From the NCBI RefSeq assembly GCF_000143415.4, contig NW_003314376.1:467271-531270 (forward strand): a DNA stretch of 64,000 bases, given 5' to 3'. This stretch comes from Selaginella moellendorffii (Eukaryota > Streptophyta > Lycopodiopsida > Selaginellales > Selaginellaceae). The translations under genes and the position numbers were made by a program. The first letter of the stretch is position 1. Every line of letters begins with the position of its first letter. This document shows positions 34,563 through 44,869 of this stretch, in pieces. The notes under the pieces were generated by a model. That model was not told where the DNA came from, searched no databases, and worked only from the letters and a program-made list of their open reading frames with translations.

Positions 34563-34760
34563 CTGTGCTTCTCATACATTTGGACGAAGAGATTCACAAC
34601 AAAGGTCTCGTCCTTTGCCGGAGTTAACTTTTCTCGCTGCTGCTGCTGCTGCTGCTCGAGCAAACTTTGAGGAATCCTCTCCACGAACCTGGCACGACCG
34701 GATGAGCTCAGTCCACAGCCTATTTCCAAGCGGATATTTCCAAAACGGATTTTGTTCCGC
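34563..34760 (-). pseudogene. PPR N-terminal fragment (577-type)
   Basis: Minus strand reads ERIPQSLLEQQQQQQREKL and TPAKDETFVVNLFVQMYEKH, nearly the same as residues 20-52 of the 577-aa PPR protein (SFLEQQLQKRIPAKDETFVV). A CAG run expanded the glutamines. It is cut at its left end by the ABCB fragment. Its 5' flank (34720-34760) still resembles the 577 gene's upstream region at 31725-31770. Confidence 0.8.
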
Positions 34761-34870
34761 ACGATAATTCGCTCTCTGTTGCTCGAAAGAAATTGTATCT
34801 GTGAGTGGGAATCGAATCGTGATGAGTTTTCAGTGGTTTAAAAGAGATATTTGGTCTTACCTCGGAAGTC

Positions 34871-37800
34871 ATGGCTGGCACGAGCTTGTTTCGCGCAGCA
34901 ACTACTCTCGACGCCACCTTGATGATTCTTGGAACCATTGCTGCTACCGCTAATGGCCTCGCGTTGCCGGCCATTCTCATTGTCGCAAGCCTTGTTTACG
35001 ACCAATACGGGCGATCAGAATCATCACCTATGAAAACGCATCCCAAGGAATTCGTAAGTTTAATCTTTCCTTAAGACAAAGCTCGAATACTGACCAGGCT
35101 AGAGCTGGATCTTTGGCAACAGGCTCAGAGGTATCTCTCCATCGCCACTGCCGCAATGCTTGCTGCGTATCTCAGTGAGTTTCTCAGTATCGTATACTTC
35201 AAAGACGATCAATCTACCTGAGTTTTTGGCAGATGTGAGCTGCTGGAGTTGCACTGCCGACCGGCAAGTTCGAAAGCTTCGACTGATGTATATGAGCTCG
35301 CTACTTAGCCAAAGCGTTGGCGATGTTGACAACTCTACTGCGAACGTGATAGACAACGTTACCAGCAATCTGGTGTTGGTCCAGAAAGCAATCGGAGAGA
35401 AGGTAACATCTCTACGCTTTTCTCTTCTTCACGGAATTGTTGCAGATCGGGAACATTATCTACAGCGTTGCATTTTTTCTTGGAGGCTACCTGGTAGCAG
35501 TAGTGTTGATATGGAGGATTTCTCTACTTCTGCTGCCTTGCACGCCGCTGCTCATATTACCGAGTGTTCTCTATGCAAGGATTGTGCGAAAGTGCTCCCA
35601 GAAGAGATTATCTTCCCAGAAAGAAGGTGGAACAATAGTCAAGCAGGCAATCTCCAACATAAGAGTGGCGTACGCTTTTACCAGCGAGAAGAGAACACTG
35701 CAGATGTATTCCAGCTCTCTGGAGAAAGTGGCCGAGATCGAGAGAGTAGAAAGCCTGGCAAAAGGAGTGACTGTAGGCCTCAACGGTATCTCGTTGATGA
35801 TCTGGGCTCTTTTGATGTGGTACGGGAGCAAGCTGGTTGCTGAAAACCATGGTACTGGAGCTCAAATTCTTGTTGTCGGGGTTGGTTTTATAATCTCCTC
35901 CGCGTAAGTTTTGACGTCTATTCTCTCCCATGACGTTCGCGTTGAGCGTGATGCAGGCAGCTTCAAACTGCAATAAGCGACAGCAAAGGACTTATTGAGG
36001 GCCAAAACGCGATGAAAGACATTCTTCAAGCCATAGAACGCTCACCTTTCAAGCAATGCCAAGGACGGGCGGGACTGGAGCTTAGAACTGTTGAAGGTCA
36101 CATAGCCTTCAAAAGTGTCAGCTTCTCATATCCATCCAGGCCCACGCAGCTCGCGCTTGAAGTCCTCACGCTAGATATTCCAGCTGGTAAGCGGCTGGAA
36201 TTCCCTCATCTTCAATCTGCATGAAAAACATTGCAGGTAAGGTTACCGCTCTTGTGGGAAGAAGCGGATCGGGAAAGTCTACAGTCATTGCGCTCCTAGA
36301 GCGATTTTATCATCCAACCGCAGGTGAAATCACTCTGGATGGTGTGTGCATCAGAAGTCTTGACTTAAACTGGTGGAGGTGTCGGATTGGACTGGTAAGC
36401 CAGGAGCCTACACTGTTATCCTCTTCCATCAGGCAAAACATTCTATATGGAAACGAGAGAGCCAGTATGGCAGACATTATTGCTGCTGCGAAGCTAGCCG
36501 ATGCACACGACTTCATCCAAAGACTACCTAATGGATACGACACGCAGGTATGTTGTGATCGACATCCACCTCACATGCAAGGCAAGACGTCTTGCAGGTT
36601 GGTGAACTGGGAATGCAAATCTCAGGGGGTCAGAAACAGCGTATTGCAATCGCACGAGCCATCGTGAGGAAACCACGCATCATGCTGCTAGACGAAGCTA
36701 CGAGCGCACTCGACAACGAGTCCGAGAGAGTTGTCCAGGAAGCTCTAGACAACGCATGCAAGGACGTCACAACAGTAACAATCTCGCACAGGCTCAAGTC
36801 AATCCAAAATGCACACTACGTCGCTGTCATGGATGGTGGGAAGGTGCTCGAGGCAGGAAGACAGCAGGAATTGCTTTCCAGAAGGGATGGGATCTACGCA
36901 GGCATAGTAAAAAACGTGAACAGGAGCGATACAGACCTTGGCGTGCTGTATAACGGGTTCGAGCATCTGACATACGGAAAAAACATTTCAGAAGGTACGG
37001 AGCAAGAAAAAAAAGCCGCACCTTCAAGCGTCAAAGGCACTCCTCCAGCACAAAAACAAGGGTGCTCGACTTTCCTGCAGATACTCAGTTTGAATAGCCC
37101 AGAGTGGAAACATGGATGCATGATAGTAGTCAGTGCGACACTGACCGGATTCATTACTCCAGCGAATGGCGTACTAAATGGAGTCACAGTTGCAGCCTTC
37201 TACAGCCAAACCTCCCAGGAGCTGAAGCACACAGTGAGATTCGCATGCGGATTATATATCTTGGCCTCTGTGGCACTTTTCATCGCAAACTTCAACCTGC
37301 ATTACCGAGCTGGAGTCACTGGAGCAGCACTAACGATGAGAATACGACGTGCAATGCTAGCTAAGATATTTCAGCAGGAGGTGGGATGGTTTGAGAAGGA
37401 TGGAAACTCAAGCGGACAAATCTACAACCGCCTAGGAAATGATGCGAAAATCGTGAGTGGCTGACTGACCTGCTTGCTTTGCAACTTTTCTCACTGTTGT
37501 CCTGGTTGACAGGTCGGAGAACTCTTTTGGGACCGTGGCCAGTCGCTGGTACAGGTGATCACAACAGTTGTCTTTTGCATGAGCTTCAGCTTTTGCCTGT
37601 CGTGGAAGCTAGCAGTTGTCGCCTCCGTCCCTCAACTTCTGATCGCCGGTGCTTTCTACGCCAGAAGCAGGAGCCTCATCGGACTGATGCGTCACATTGC
37701 TGCAGAGCACAAGAGAGTTAGTGATCTAGCCAATGATGCAGCCTCACAACAGAAAACAATCACGGCCTACTGCTTGCAAGACACGGTTTTAAAAGAAATC

Positions 37801-38908
37801 AAGGCCACCTCAGCGAGAACTCTGGCTGCATCTCAAGTTGCAGGGTTTCTCTACGGCTTCTGCTTCTTTGCACTCTACAACTTCTATGCCCTCTGCATCT
37901 GGTATGGAGGAACACTACTGGTAGCAAGAAGAATAACCTTCCAGAATTTTGTGATCTGCTACAGCGCTCTGGTGTCCGCCGGGCGAGCACTAGCAGAGAC
38001 CGCAGCAGCAACTCCAGCAGTGGCTCATGGCTTGACAGCAAAAGCATCGGTCCTCGAGATACTCAACAAGAAAACAACAGTTTCCGACGTAGAAATGTCT
38101 GGAAACGAAGACAACATGCGAGGCGAGGTGGAGTTTCGCGACGTCAGCTTTACGTATCCCTCGAGCATGGAAATACTGGTGTTAAAGAACTTCAGCATTA
38201 AAGTGGACGCAGGCCAGACTGCAGCATTGGTTGGAAGGAGCGGGACGGGAAAATCGACAGTCATAGCTCTGCTGGAGAGATTCTACGAACCAATAGCAGG
38301 CACAATTCTCCTAGACGGCAAAGACATCAGGAGCATCCACGTTCACACGCTCAGGAAACAAATGGCACTGGTAAACCAGGAGCCAGCTTTGTTCGCGATG
38401 AGCATCAGAGACAACATAGCGTATGGCCTAGACAACGCGACGGACGCGGAGATCATCGAAGCAGCAAGCGTAGCAAACGCACACACATTCATCAGGTACC
38501 AAAGAACTCTCCAAGAAAACTCTCTAAAGATGGATGCATGGCAGTGCTCTCCCGGAGGGATACGAAACAAATGCCGGCGAAGGAGGCGTCCTTCTCTCCG
38601 GAGGACAAAAGCAACGCATAGCAATCGCTCGAGCCGTGATAAAAAAGCCAGCGATTCTTCTCCTGGACGAAGCAACAAGCGCTCTCGACGGTGAGTCCGA
38701 GCGCACCGTCCAGCAAGCCCTGGACAAGATCGTGCACGGCAGCACGGCAAAGACGACGATCATCGTCGTCGCTCACAGGCTCTCGACGATCCAACACGCA
38801 GATCTCATCGCAGTGATGGAGAATGGCGGGGTTTCGGAACAGGGCAAGCATCAAGAGCTCCTGGCCAAGAATGGCCGATATTTCGCTCTGATCCACTCTC
38901 AGCTCTAG
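34871..38908 (+). CDS. ABCB-type (MDR/P-glycoprotein) full transporter, 1201 aa
   Basis: Nine exons: 34871-35053, 35123-35174, 35233-35402, 35446-35903, 35957-36186, 36237-36547, 36598-37452, 37513-38495, 38545-38908. The sum is 3606 nt with consistent phases. Layout is TMD1-NBD1-TMD2-NBD2. NBD1 shows GRSGSGKST (about 372-380), Q-loop VSQEP, signature ISGGQ and Walker [12 protein letters not shown], then SHR. NBD2 shows GRSGTGKST (about 994-1002), [21 protein letters not shown] and AHR. All ATP-binding motifs look intact; the first signature has I for L. Plant ABCBs export or import auxin, alkaloids and other hydrophobic compounds at the plasma membrane; the substrate here cannot be told. It is somewhat shorter than the usual 1250-1280 residues, mainly at the N-terminus and TMD1. 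Its upstream region is shared head to head with a PPR remnant. Confidence 0.9.
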
Positions 38909-38950
38909 CAATCGAGGAGACGATCGATCCAGACGTACCTAGACATGCTA

Positions 38951-38988
38951 GCGCCTTGCCGCCTTGCCGCCTTGCCGCCTTGCCGCCA
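38951..38988 (+). repeat. Short tandem repeat GCCTTGCCG
   Basis: Four nearly perfect copies of a GCCTTGCCG unit lie about 45 bases after the ABCB stop codon, in the 3' UTR region. Confidence 0.85.
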
Positions 38989-39068
38989 TAAACCCTAAGT
39001 AGCTACATTGTGATAGAGATTGATACATATCATCGTTACTCGTTAGGGAGCTATATACTTCTTCCATT

Positions 39069-39508
39069 CTATCGAGCGTGAGGCTTCCAGCACGAAGACA
39101 TCTCTTTGACATGCGACGAGTAGGGATCCTCGGGACCATTTGGAACGTCTCGATCTGGCTTGGCGACCACCGCCGGAGGATCATTCGATGATGGAGCGGT
39201 CTGGAAGTCTCTCCCGCCGCAGCCGCTCGTCCTGTGCTTCATCCGGTACTGCTCCGGATCGTCAGGGCCGGATGGAGTCTCTCTTTCGGGATTGGAAACC
39301 ATCTTCCTCGACTGGACTGGTCCTGCACCAAGAGAGAACAGCCACACCCGTTAGTATCTCGGATCATCTCGAGAAAAAATCGAATTTTTTTCTTCTTTTT
39401 TTGCTCTGGAACGAACGAACCTCCTCCAAGGCAGCGAGTCATGAGTGGAAAAAGCAGGAGGAGGATGATAGCCACAACACGGTGGCTGCTTTTGGCGGAT
39501 GGAGTCAT
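39069..39508 (-). CDS. CLE-like secreted peptide precursor with two motifs, 113 aa
   Basis: Two exons, 39421-39508 and 39069-39322, joined by a GT-AG intron in matching phase. Residues 1-28 form a signal peptide (MTPSAKSSHRVVAIILLLLF, then PLMTRC). Two CLE-like boxes follow: ERETPSGPDDPEQYR (about 42-56) and DRDVPNGPEDPYSSH (about 86-100). Both keep R-x-x-P-x-G-P of the CLE consensus R-x-V-P-x-G-P-[N/D]-P-x-x-[N/H]. Each has one extra residue before the second proline and lacks the H-[N/H] ending. CLE peptides are secreted, trimmed to 12-13 residues and read by CLV1-type receptor kinases in meristem and vascular control. A canonical CLE gene lies 1.5 kb upstream in the same orientation, which supports the call. 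Whether either box is processed is unknown. The start is the first ATG in the frame. Confidence 0.6.
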
Positions 39509-39509
39509 G

Positions 39510-41059
39510 GCTTTGGCAGTGATGATGGCCAAAGAAACAGCACAGGAGCTAGCTTAATGATTCGAAGCACAGCACAAGTTACACAGAGCAACGCATCATT
39601 CACACCTCCAAGCACAGCGTCACAGAGAAAAAAAAAAGTTAAAAAGAATCACAGAAAATGGAGGAGCAGAATCATACAACTCTACACTTAAAAACCACTC
39701 AACTCTCGTCCAACGATCGACAAAGATCTCTCTAGAACACAAGCAGACCTCAACAAAACGGCCCTTTGCCACTCCCACTCCACAAAGATCCCGCAAGAAC
39801 ACGCCGTATAAATACCCGAGCGACGATGAGACCTTTGCTCGAGGTACTAATCCGTGCTTGGTTTCTTCGTTTCTTCCTCTTTCGTGTCTTGTCTTGTCCA
39901 TCTTTTTAACACACACTTACACACACACACACAGCGCACAAAGCCTTTTGTTTCCAATTCCAACACGGCCAGACAGACACACACAGAAAGATGGAACACA
40001 GCTTTTGCATTCATTCCTGATTTGAGAGCTCTCTCGTTTAACGCATGAGGGATGGATTTAACGGAACGAATTGGGCAATCAAAGCACAGAATCGTTGGAA
40101 GAATAGAAGGAGTCACAGACAAAATGGTGGCGGTGGTGGCGGTGGCGGCGGTGGCGGTGGCGGTGGCGAAGTTTTGGTGGTGGCGAGCAACGTAGCAGCT
40201 TTCCAGGCAGACAAAACTTACAGGAAAGAAAAGCTCGCTCCTGCAGAGGAGACAAGCCTCCACAGATTCCAAATGATTCCTGCCCGGAGCTTGCGAGCCT
40301 GCTTGGCTTGGATACAAAAAATCCCACTCGCATCCCACTATAACAAAAAAAAAACCAGTAACGATCAAAGAAGAACATTTCATGGCTTGTGGAAAGCCTA
40401 CAAAAGCAAGACAACCAACTTGTTTTTTTCTAATGTTGTGTCGTGTGGCTTCTTTTGGAGAATCAATGTCTCTCGTAGATTCTACTGCGGAAACTCCTTG
40501 TTTAATCCCCGCAATGTTTTTCTGTGAGGCAATGGCATGGAATCTCTGGGGCGAGGAGATCGATGCGTGCTGTCTGTCTGCCTGTCTCTCTGTGTCGAGT
40601 TGCTTGCATTATGCTCGAGATCCATGGCGTTGCTCGCTGTGAATTCTTGCGAAGAACAAACCTTTGCTCCCGGACTTGTTGATGGGTGTTTCTATGATTT
40701 TCGTGGAAACACTAGTAAACAATGGGGAATTTGAAAGCACAATCCAAGGATTCCCTATGATTGAGCTCACGTTCCACCCGTCTTTATCACTTGGACTGTT
40801 CAACAGCCAAAGTTTCTTCCATATTCCAAAGTTCTCTTGCATCTTTCTTGTCGATTTTTGGTACTGTAGAACTACCAACAATGTCGTGACATAAGCTGGT
40901 GCTATATTGTAATTTTTCAAAAGTCATTATATACATATTTCAGAAGTTCCAAAATTGATTTTTTCTTTTCTTTTTTTTCTTTCGAATCTTCTTTTGCCTG
41001 GCATATTCCCAAAATGTAAAGGACGAGAAAAAAACGGAGAATGAAGCTCGTTTTTTTTT
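39510..41059. other. Intergenic between the two CLE-family genes
   Basis: No gene supported. It contains an ACACAC tract near 39908-39935, a GGTGGC trinucleotide-type repeat at 40126-40170, and AT-rich stretches. Long frames through the GGT repeat encode poly-glycine and are rejected. Part of it probably serves as promoter and 5' UTR of the 39.1-39.5 kb gene and 3' UTR of the CLE gene. Confidence 0.5.
40126..40172 (+). repeat. GGTGGC microsatellite
   Basis: About 45 bases of uninterrupted GGT/GGC triplets. Confidence 0.9.
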
Positions 41060-41653
41060 TCAGTTCAAATCGGGAATGAGCATGGATGGAGGCGTCGACC
41101 TGTGATGTAAAGGATCAGGGCCCCCAGGAACATATCGATCCGGGTGGTCGATTTGATGAACTTCGCGAACTTCACTGGATCGATTCACATTCACAAGTTT
41201 GCGATCATCACCCCCGTGGTGATTCTCAATTGCTACCGCTGCTGCTGCTGCTGCTGCTGCTTGGTACTCGAGCATCTTTCTTCCCACAAGCTGATTGCTC
41301 TCCGGGTGATCCCTGCGTGGTCGCGGTGGGATCCTCTGGCAAGAAGAACTCGTTAGAGTCTCCAAGAGAAGGAAGAAAACTTTCAAATGCTTTCACAAAC
41401 CTGCTGGTGGCGGAATCGCGTCCGGAAATTTGGCACATTTCTTGGGAAAGAAACGCAGCCGGGACAGGGGCGTGTCACCGCCAGCAGCTTCCGAGCCGAG
41501 ATCCCCCGAGAATCGAAATCTAGAAACCACCAAAAACCAATCAATCAAGCACGAGATGACCCAAAAGAGCACACCTGTAGTGACCAAGAGGTAGAAACAA
41601 CACACGAAAGCCATCCAGAACAGAGCGCTGTGGATCATCGCAGCGCGCGACAT
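41060..41653 (-). CDS. CLE peptide precursor (canonical), 157 aa
   Basis: Three exons: 41575-41653, 41401-41519, 41060-41335. GT-AG introns with phases 1 and 0; 474 nt in all. Residues 1-26 (MSRAAMIHSALFWMAFVCCF, then YLLVTT) are a signal peptide. The middle is variable, with ARKLLA and a poly-alanine run coded by CAG/GCA repeats. Near the C-terminus, residues 133-144 read RYVPGGPDPLHH, a full match to the CLE dodecapeptide: R1, P4, G6, P7, D8, P9, H11, H12 in exact spacing, preceded by HPD and followed by an Arg and a 12-residue tail. P4 and P7 are the usual hydroxylation sites. Expected function: a 12-mer apoplastic signal for LRR receptor kinases. Box type R-x-V-P-x-G-P-D-P-L-H-H is of the CLV3/CLE1 class rather than the TDIF class. 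The intron within the precursor is unusual, since many CLE genes lack introns. Confidence 0.88.
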
Positions 41654-41659
41654 GGACGA

Positions 41660-42740
41660 TCGATCCAGAAAAACCAGAAGAGGAAAAGGAATGATCGATC
41701 AAGAAAAACAGAGAAGCTCCAGTACTTTTGAGTCAGTCTTGGCCAGTCCACTCTCCCTTCTTCTTCTTCGACTTAACAAGCATGACCAAATCTATGGAGC
41801 AATCTAACAGGCTTTATAGTAAAACACTGGAATTTGGGAACTCGTGACGAATACAAGGAAATAATTAAAATAAATACCCCAACTAATTCACTTTAAAAGC
41901 CTTTTTTTTTCCTTTAAACTGAATGTAAGATTAGGAAGGAACTGATTACCGACCGATATAGTTGGTCTAGATTAGTTCGAGTCCTATCAACCACACGCTC
42001 CAATCCATCATTCCAAGGGTTTTTAGTATTTCCAATTGCAGGGTGGCGGCAACTTAAGAGCCCTAAATCGGTGCATGCATGGTGGCGGTGACGAGACATT
42101 CCCTCATTTGGGGTGTGCGTGCCACCAGAGTTGATTTCCAAATGTGGCAACCCCCGGGTGCATCATTTGTACACTCCATGGTACATGGAGTATTTTTACT
42201 ATGTCCAAGGTTCACACATTCCAGGCTTTAATAGCTTGGGTGCTAATATGATGGCCGCGAATATGTGTCCGGCCGTAAAGGAATAATTTCCATATCCGAA
42301 AATATCAATCCTATTACGCCTCATCATTTCCGTCCCTGGAATAATCACCCTTGATCACGGGAAGAAGAATCGGAGAATTTCTCGTTAGTCTTGCTCTGAT
42401 ACAAAGCTGCCAAGGCATAAAAGAATCCAATCAATCAGTTCTCTCAGAGAAAAGCTCTCGAGTCTCTCTCGCGCGCACAAATACGTACCTGTCGATTCTT
42501 TGGAACGGTGAAAACTTATCTGATTGTTGTTCTTTATTGAGTAGCGTTCTTGAACAAAAGTACTTCACTCTATTGTCCGGTGAGTTGCCCTTTGACGTAA
42601 GCATGATCAACTCTAAAGCACGAATCTTTCCATAAAGAAGGGATATAAATCATCACAGATGTGAGTGAGAGAGAGAGAGAGAGAGAGATATTCCAAATGT
42701 TTAAGCTTTCTGTGTGCTCAACAGCTAAGGATGGATTAGT
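41660..42740. other. Intergenic, no gene recognised
   Basis: Contains a GA microsatellite at about 42664-42690 and a short perfect hairpin (ACTCCATG-GTA-CATGGAGT) at about 42173-42192. The right part lies upstream of the CLE gene and may hold its promoter (41654-41800). Confidence 0.45.
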
Positions 42741-43800
42741 ATCAATACTTACAGTTTCTGGAACACGATACTGGTTAGGAAACCTTGTTTGGCGTCTACT
42801 CTCTTTGATCGCTTCCCGGAAAGGAATGTGATCTCCTGGACGACGATGCTCGCAGCGTATGCCATATTGACAAAACTCGCGAGATCTTCAATTCAATGCC
42901 GGGTCAGTCATGGAACTCCATGATATCGGCTTACGGAAAGCCAAGTCTAGATCGTAGGCGCTTTTGGGTTGGATGCACGGAACGCGATCTCAGATCGGCC
43001 ATGGAGCTCTATCACTTGATGCCGGCATATGATCTTGTGTCGTGGACTGCAATGCTCTCATGGCGTGCTCTTGCCGGGGAATGCGATGCTGTCTGCCTAA
43101 TCTTCGCCACTTGAACGGGTCGATTCCATGCCAGAAGCATTGTTTCCTGGGGGGCGATGATTGAAAGCCATGAATTTTTTTAAAGATTCTATGCGAGATT
43201 CTATGGCGTGGCCTCCAATGCTTACAGCATATGCCCGGTTTGGGCATCTTCAAGTGGCAAAGATCATTTTTGATGTTTTGCATGAGAAGGGACGCAATGC
43301 AATGCTGGAAGCGTACTCAAATAACGAACGTGTTGGCGAGGCCGAGGAATTATTTTTTGTGGGTTTGCTCGTACACACCTTTCTTGGTTGCAGCATATGC
43401 CCTATATGGGTACGATGCCGCAGCGAGATGTTCGATGCTTGCTCGTAACGGCTACCATAAACTCTAGGAGATAATGCAGCAGCCTGTTGAGTCGAGCTTT
43501 GCTTCCGTGCTGAATGCTTGCAGCCACGCCAGGAATGTAGAGGGTGGCATGACTCTGGATTACGGATTTATCCCCACGAACCAGCAGTATGGGCCTACGT
43601 TGGAGGTACCAAGAATGCTTTCGTTCCGGGTGGAAGTGATCCGGCGAAGCTCGTGTTTCTTCCTTTGCGATCGCCCCGGGGAGTTCACCATATTCCCTGC
43701 TTGCAAACGCGTTCTCGATCACATAGACGAATCCCTCGATTTTGTGTTCTTTGAGCACGCACTGAAGCGTCCTCCACGACACGACGTGTATATATAAGTG
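42740..43800 (+). pseudogene. PPR pseudogene, 577-type, inverted copy
   Basis: The plus strand follows the 577-aa PPR protein in order with many breaks: RFPERNVISWTTMLAAYA near 42805-42860, SMPGQSWNSMISAYGKP near 42890-42940, SAMELYHLMPAYDLVSWTAM near 42995-43060, EAYSNNERVGEAEELFF near 43305-43350, then LDYGFIPTNQQYG near 43553-43590. It runs into the convergent junction near 43680-43780 (KRVLDHIDESLDFVF region). It is the reverse-orientation counterpart of 29989-31500. Confidence 0.85.
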
Positions 43801-44200
43801 TGTATTTATATGGTTGTAACATCTATATAGTCTGCCTTTCCTTTGTTTACAGCATCAATCTTTGACCTTTCTATATAGCTGTATGTACTAAGGCGAGCTC
43901 AATATTGAGAGGAATACAGCTTCTGCGAACTCCAGGAGACTTTCAAATGTGGCAGAACTCCCTTTTGCAAACTTTTTCTGACCGTGAAAAATTCTCTTCC
44001 TCTTGTGAGGACGTGATGATCACAGCCTACACTGAATCACGCGGTGGAGCATGGATAACTTTCATCTATGGAATCAGAATCCAAATATCCCACAGAGTCG
44101 GTATCTGCATCTGAATATTCTAGAAAATGGAATCGGCTGCCATATTCGTCAAGGAAGAACGATATATATCAATCTCTAGGCCTAGACTCCATCACAATGT
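43800..44200 (+). pseudogene. Flank of the inverted duplication, with 922-type repeat remnant
   Basis: Matches the reverse complement of about 29600-29990: TAGTCTGCCTTTCCTTTG, TGCAAACTTTTTCTGACCG and, at 44075-44140, the GGAATCAGAATCC / CTGAATATTC repeat that encodes Asn/Gln in the 922-aa gene. It confirms that the duplication covered the PPR-577/PPR-922 boundary. Confidence 0.7.
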
Positions 44201-44214
44201 TATTTAGGATTTAT

Positions 44215-44865
44215 GGCGGCACTGCGGCAAGGCGCTAGCAACCCTAGTTACGTTTTCCTCCTCGATTGCTAGAGCTGAGAGTGGATCGGAGCGAAGTATC
44301 AGCCATTGGGCAGTAGCTCTTGTGACTGCGATGAGATCTCCGGCCGGATCGTCAACAACGATTGTCGTCCAGGGCTTGCGAGACGGCGGACTCGGACTCA
44401 CCATCGAGAGCTTGTTGAGAAGAATCGTGGCTTTTTTTATCACTGCTCAAGAGCTTGCTTTTATCCTCTCGAGAGAAGGATGGCCCCCTTCGCCAGCATT
44501 TGTTTCGTATCCCTCTGGTAAAGCACTGCCATGCATCCTTCTTTCTTTGTTACCTGATAAATGTGCGTTTGCCTTGTCTTCCATACGATCTCTCATGCTC
44601 ATTGCAAACAAAGCTGGTTCCTGGTTTACCAGTGCCATTTGTTTCCTGAGCGCATTTCCATGCTCGAGAGATACGCAAAGCTGACGTTGCAAAACTCCAC
44701 CTCGCCTCACATGTCTTCGTTTCCAGACATTTCTATGTCTAAAACTGCAGTTTTCTTCTTGAGTATCTTGAGGACCGATGCTTTTGCTGTCAAGCCATGA
44801 GCCACTGCTGGGGTTGCTGCTGTGGTCAGTGCTCACTCCACAGACACCAGAACGCTGTAGCAGAT
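44215..44865 (-). pseudogene. ABCB transporter remnant (NBD2 region)
   Basis: Minus strand carries pieces of the ABCB C-terminal half in order: KASVLKILKKKTAVLDIEMS near 44740-44800, GEVEFCNVSFAYLSSME near 44660-44710, [20 protein letters not shown] near 44580-44640, [16 protein letters not shown] near 44495-44535, and decayed ABC signature/Walker B surroundings to about 44250. Walker A and most of the helical subdomain are deleted. Best viewed as a truncated copy of the gene at 34871-38908. Confidence 0.85.
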
Positions 44866-44869
44866 AAAA

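Noticed and set aside
40045-40527. Open frame of 160 codons with poly-glycine
   Set aside because: It is produced by the GGTGGC microsatellite; the flanks have no coding character or homology that I can see.
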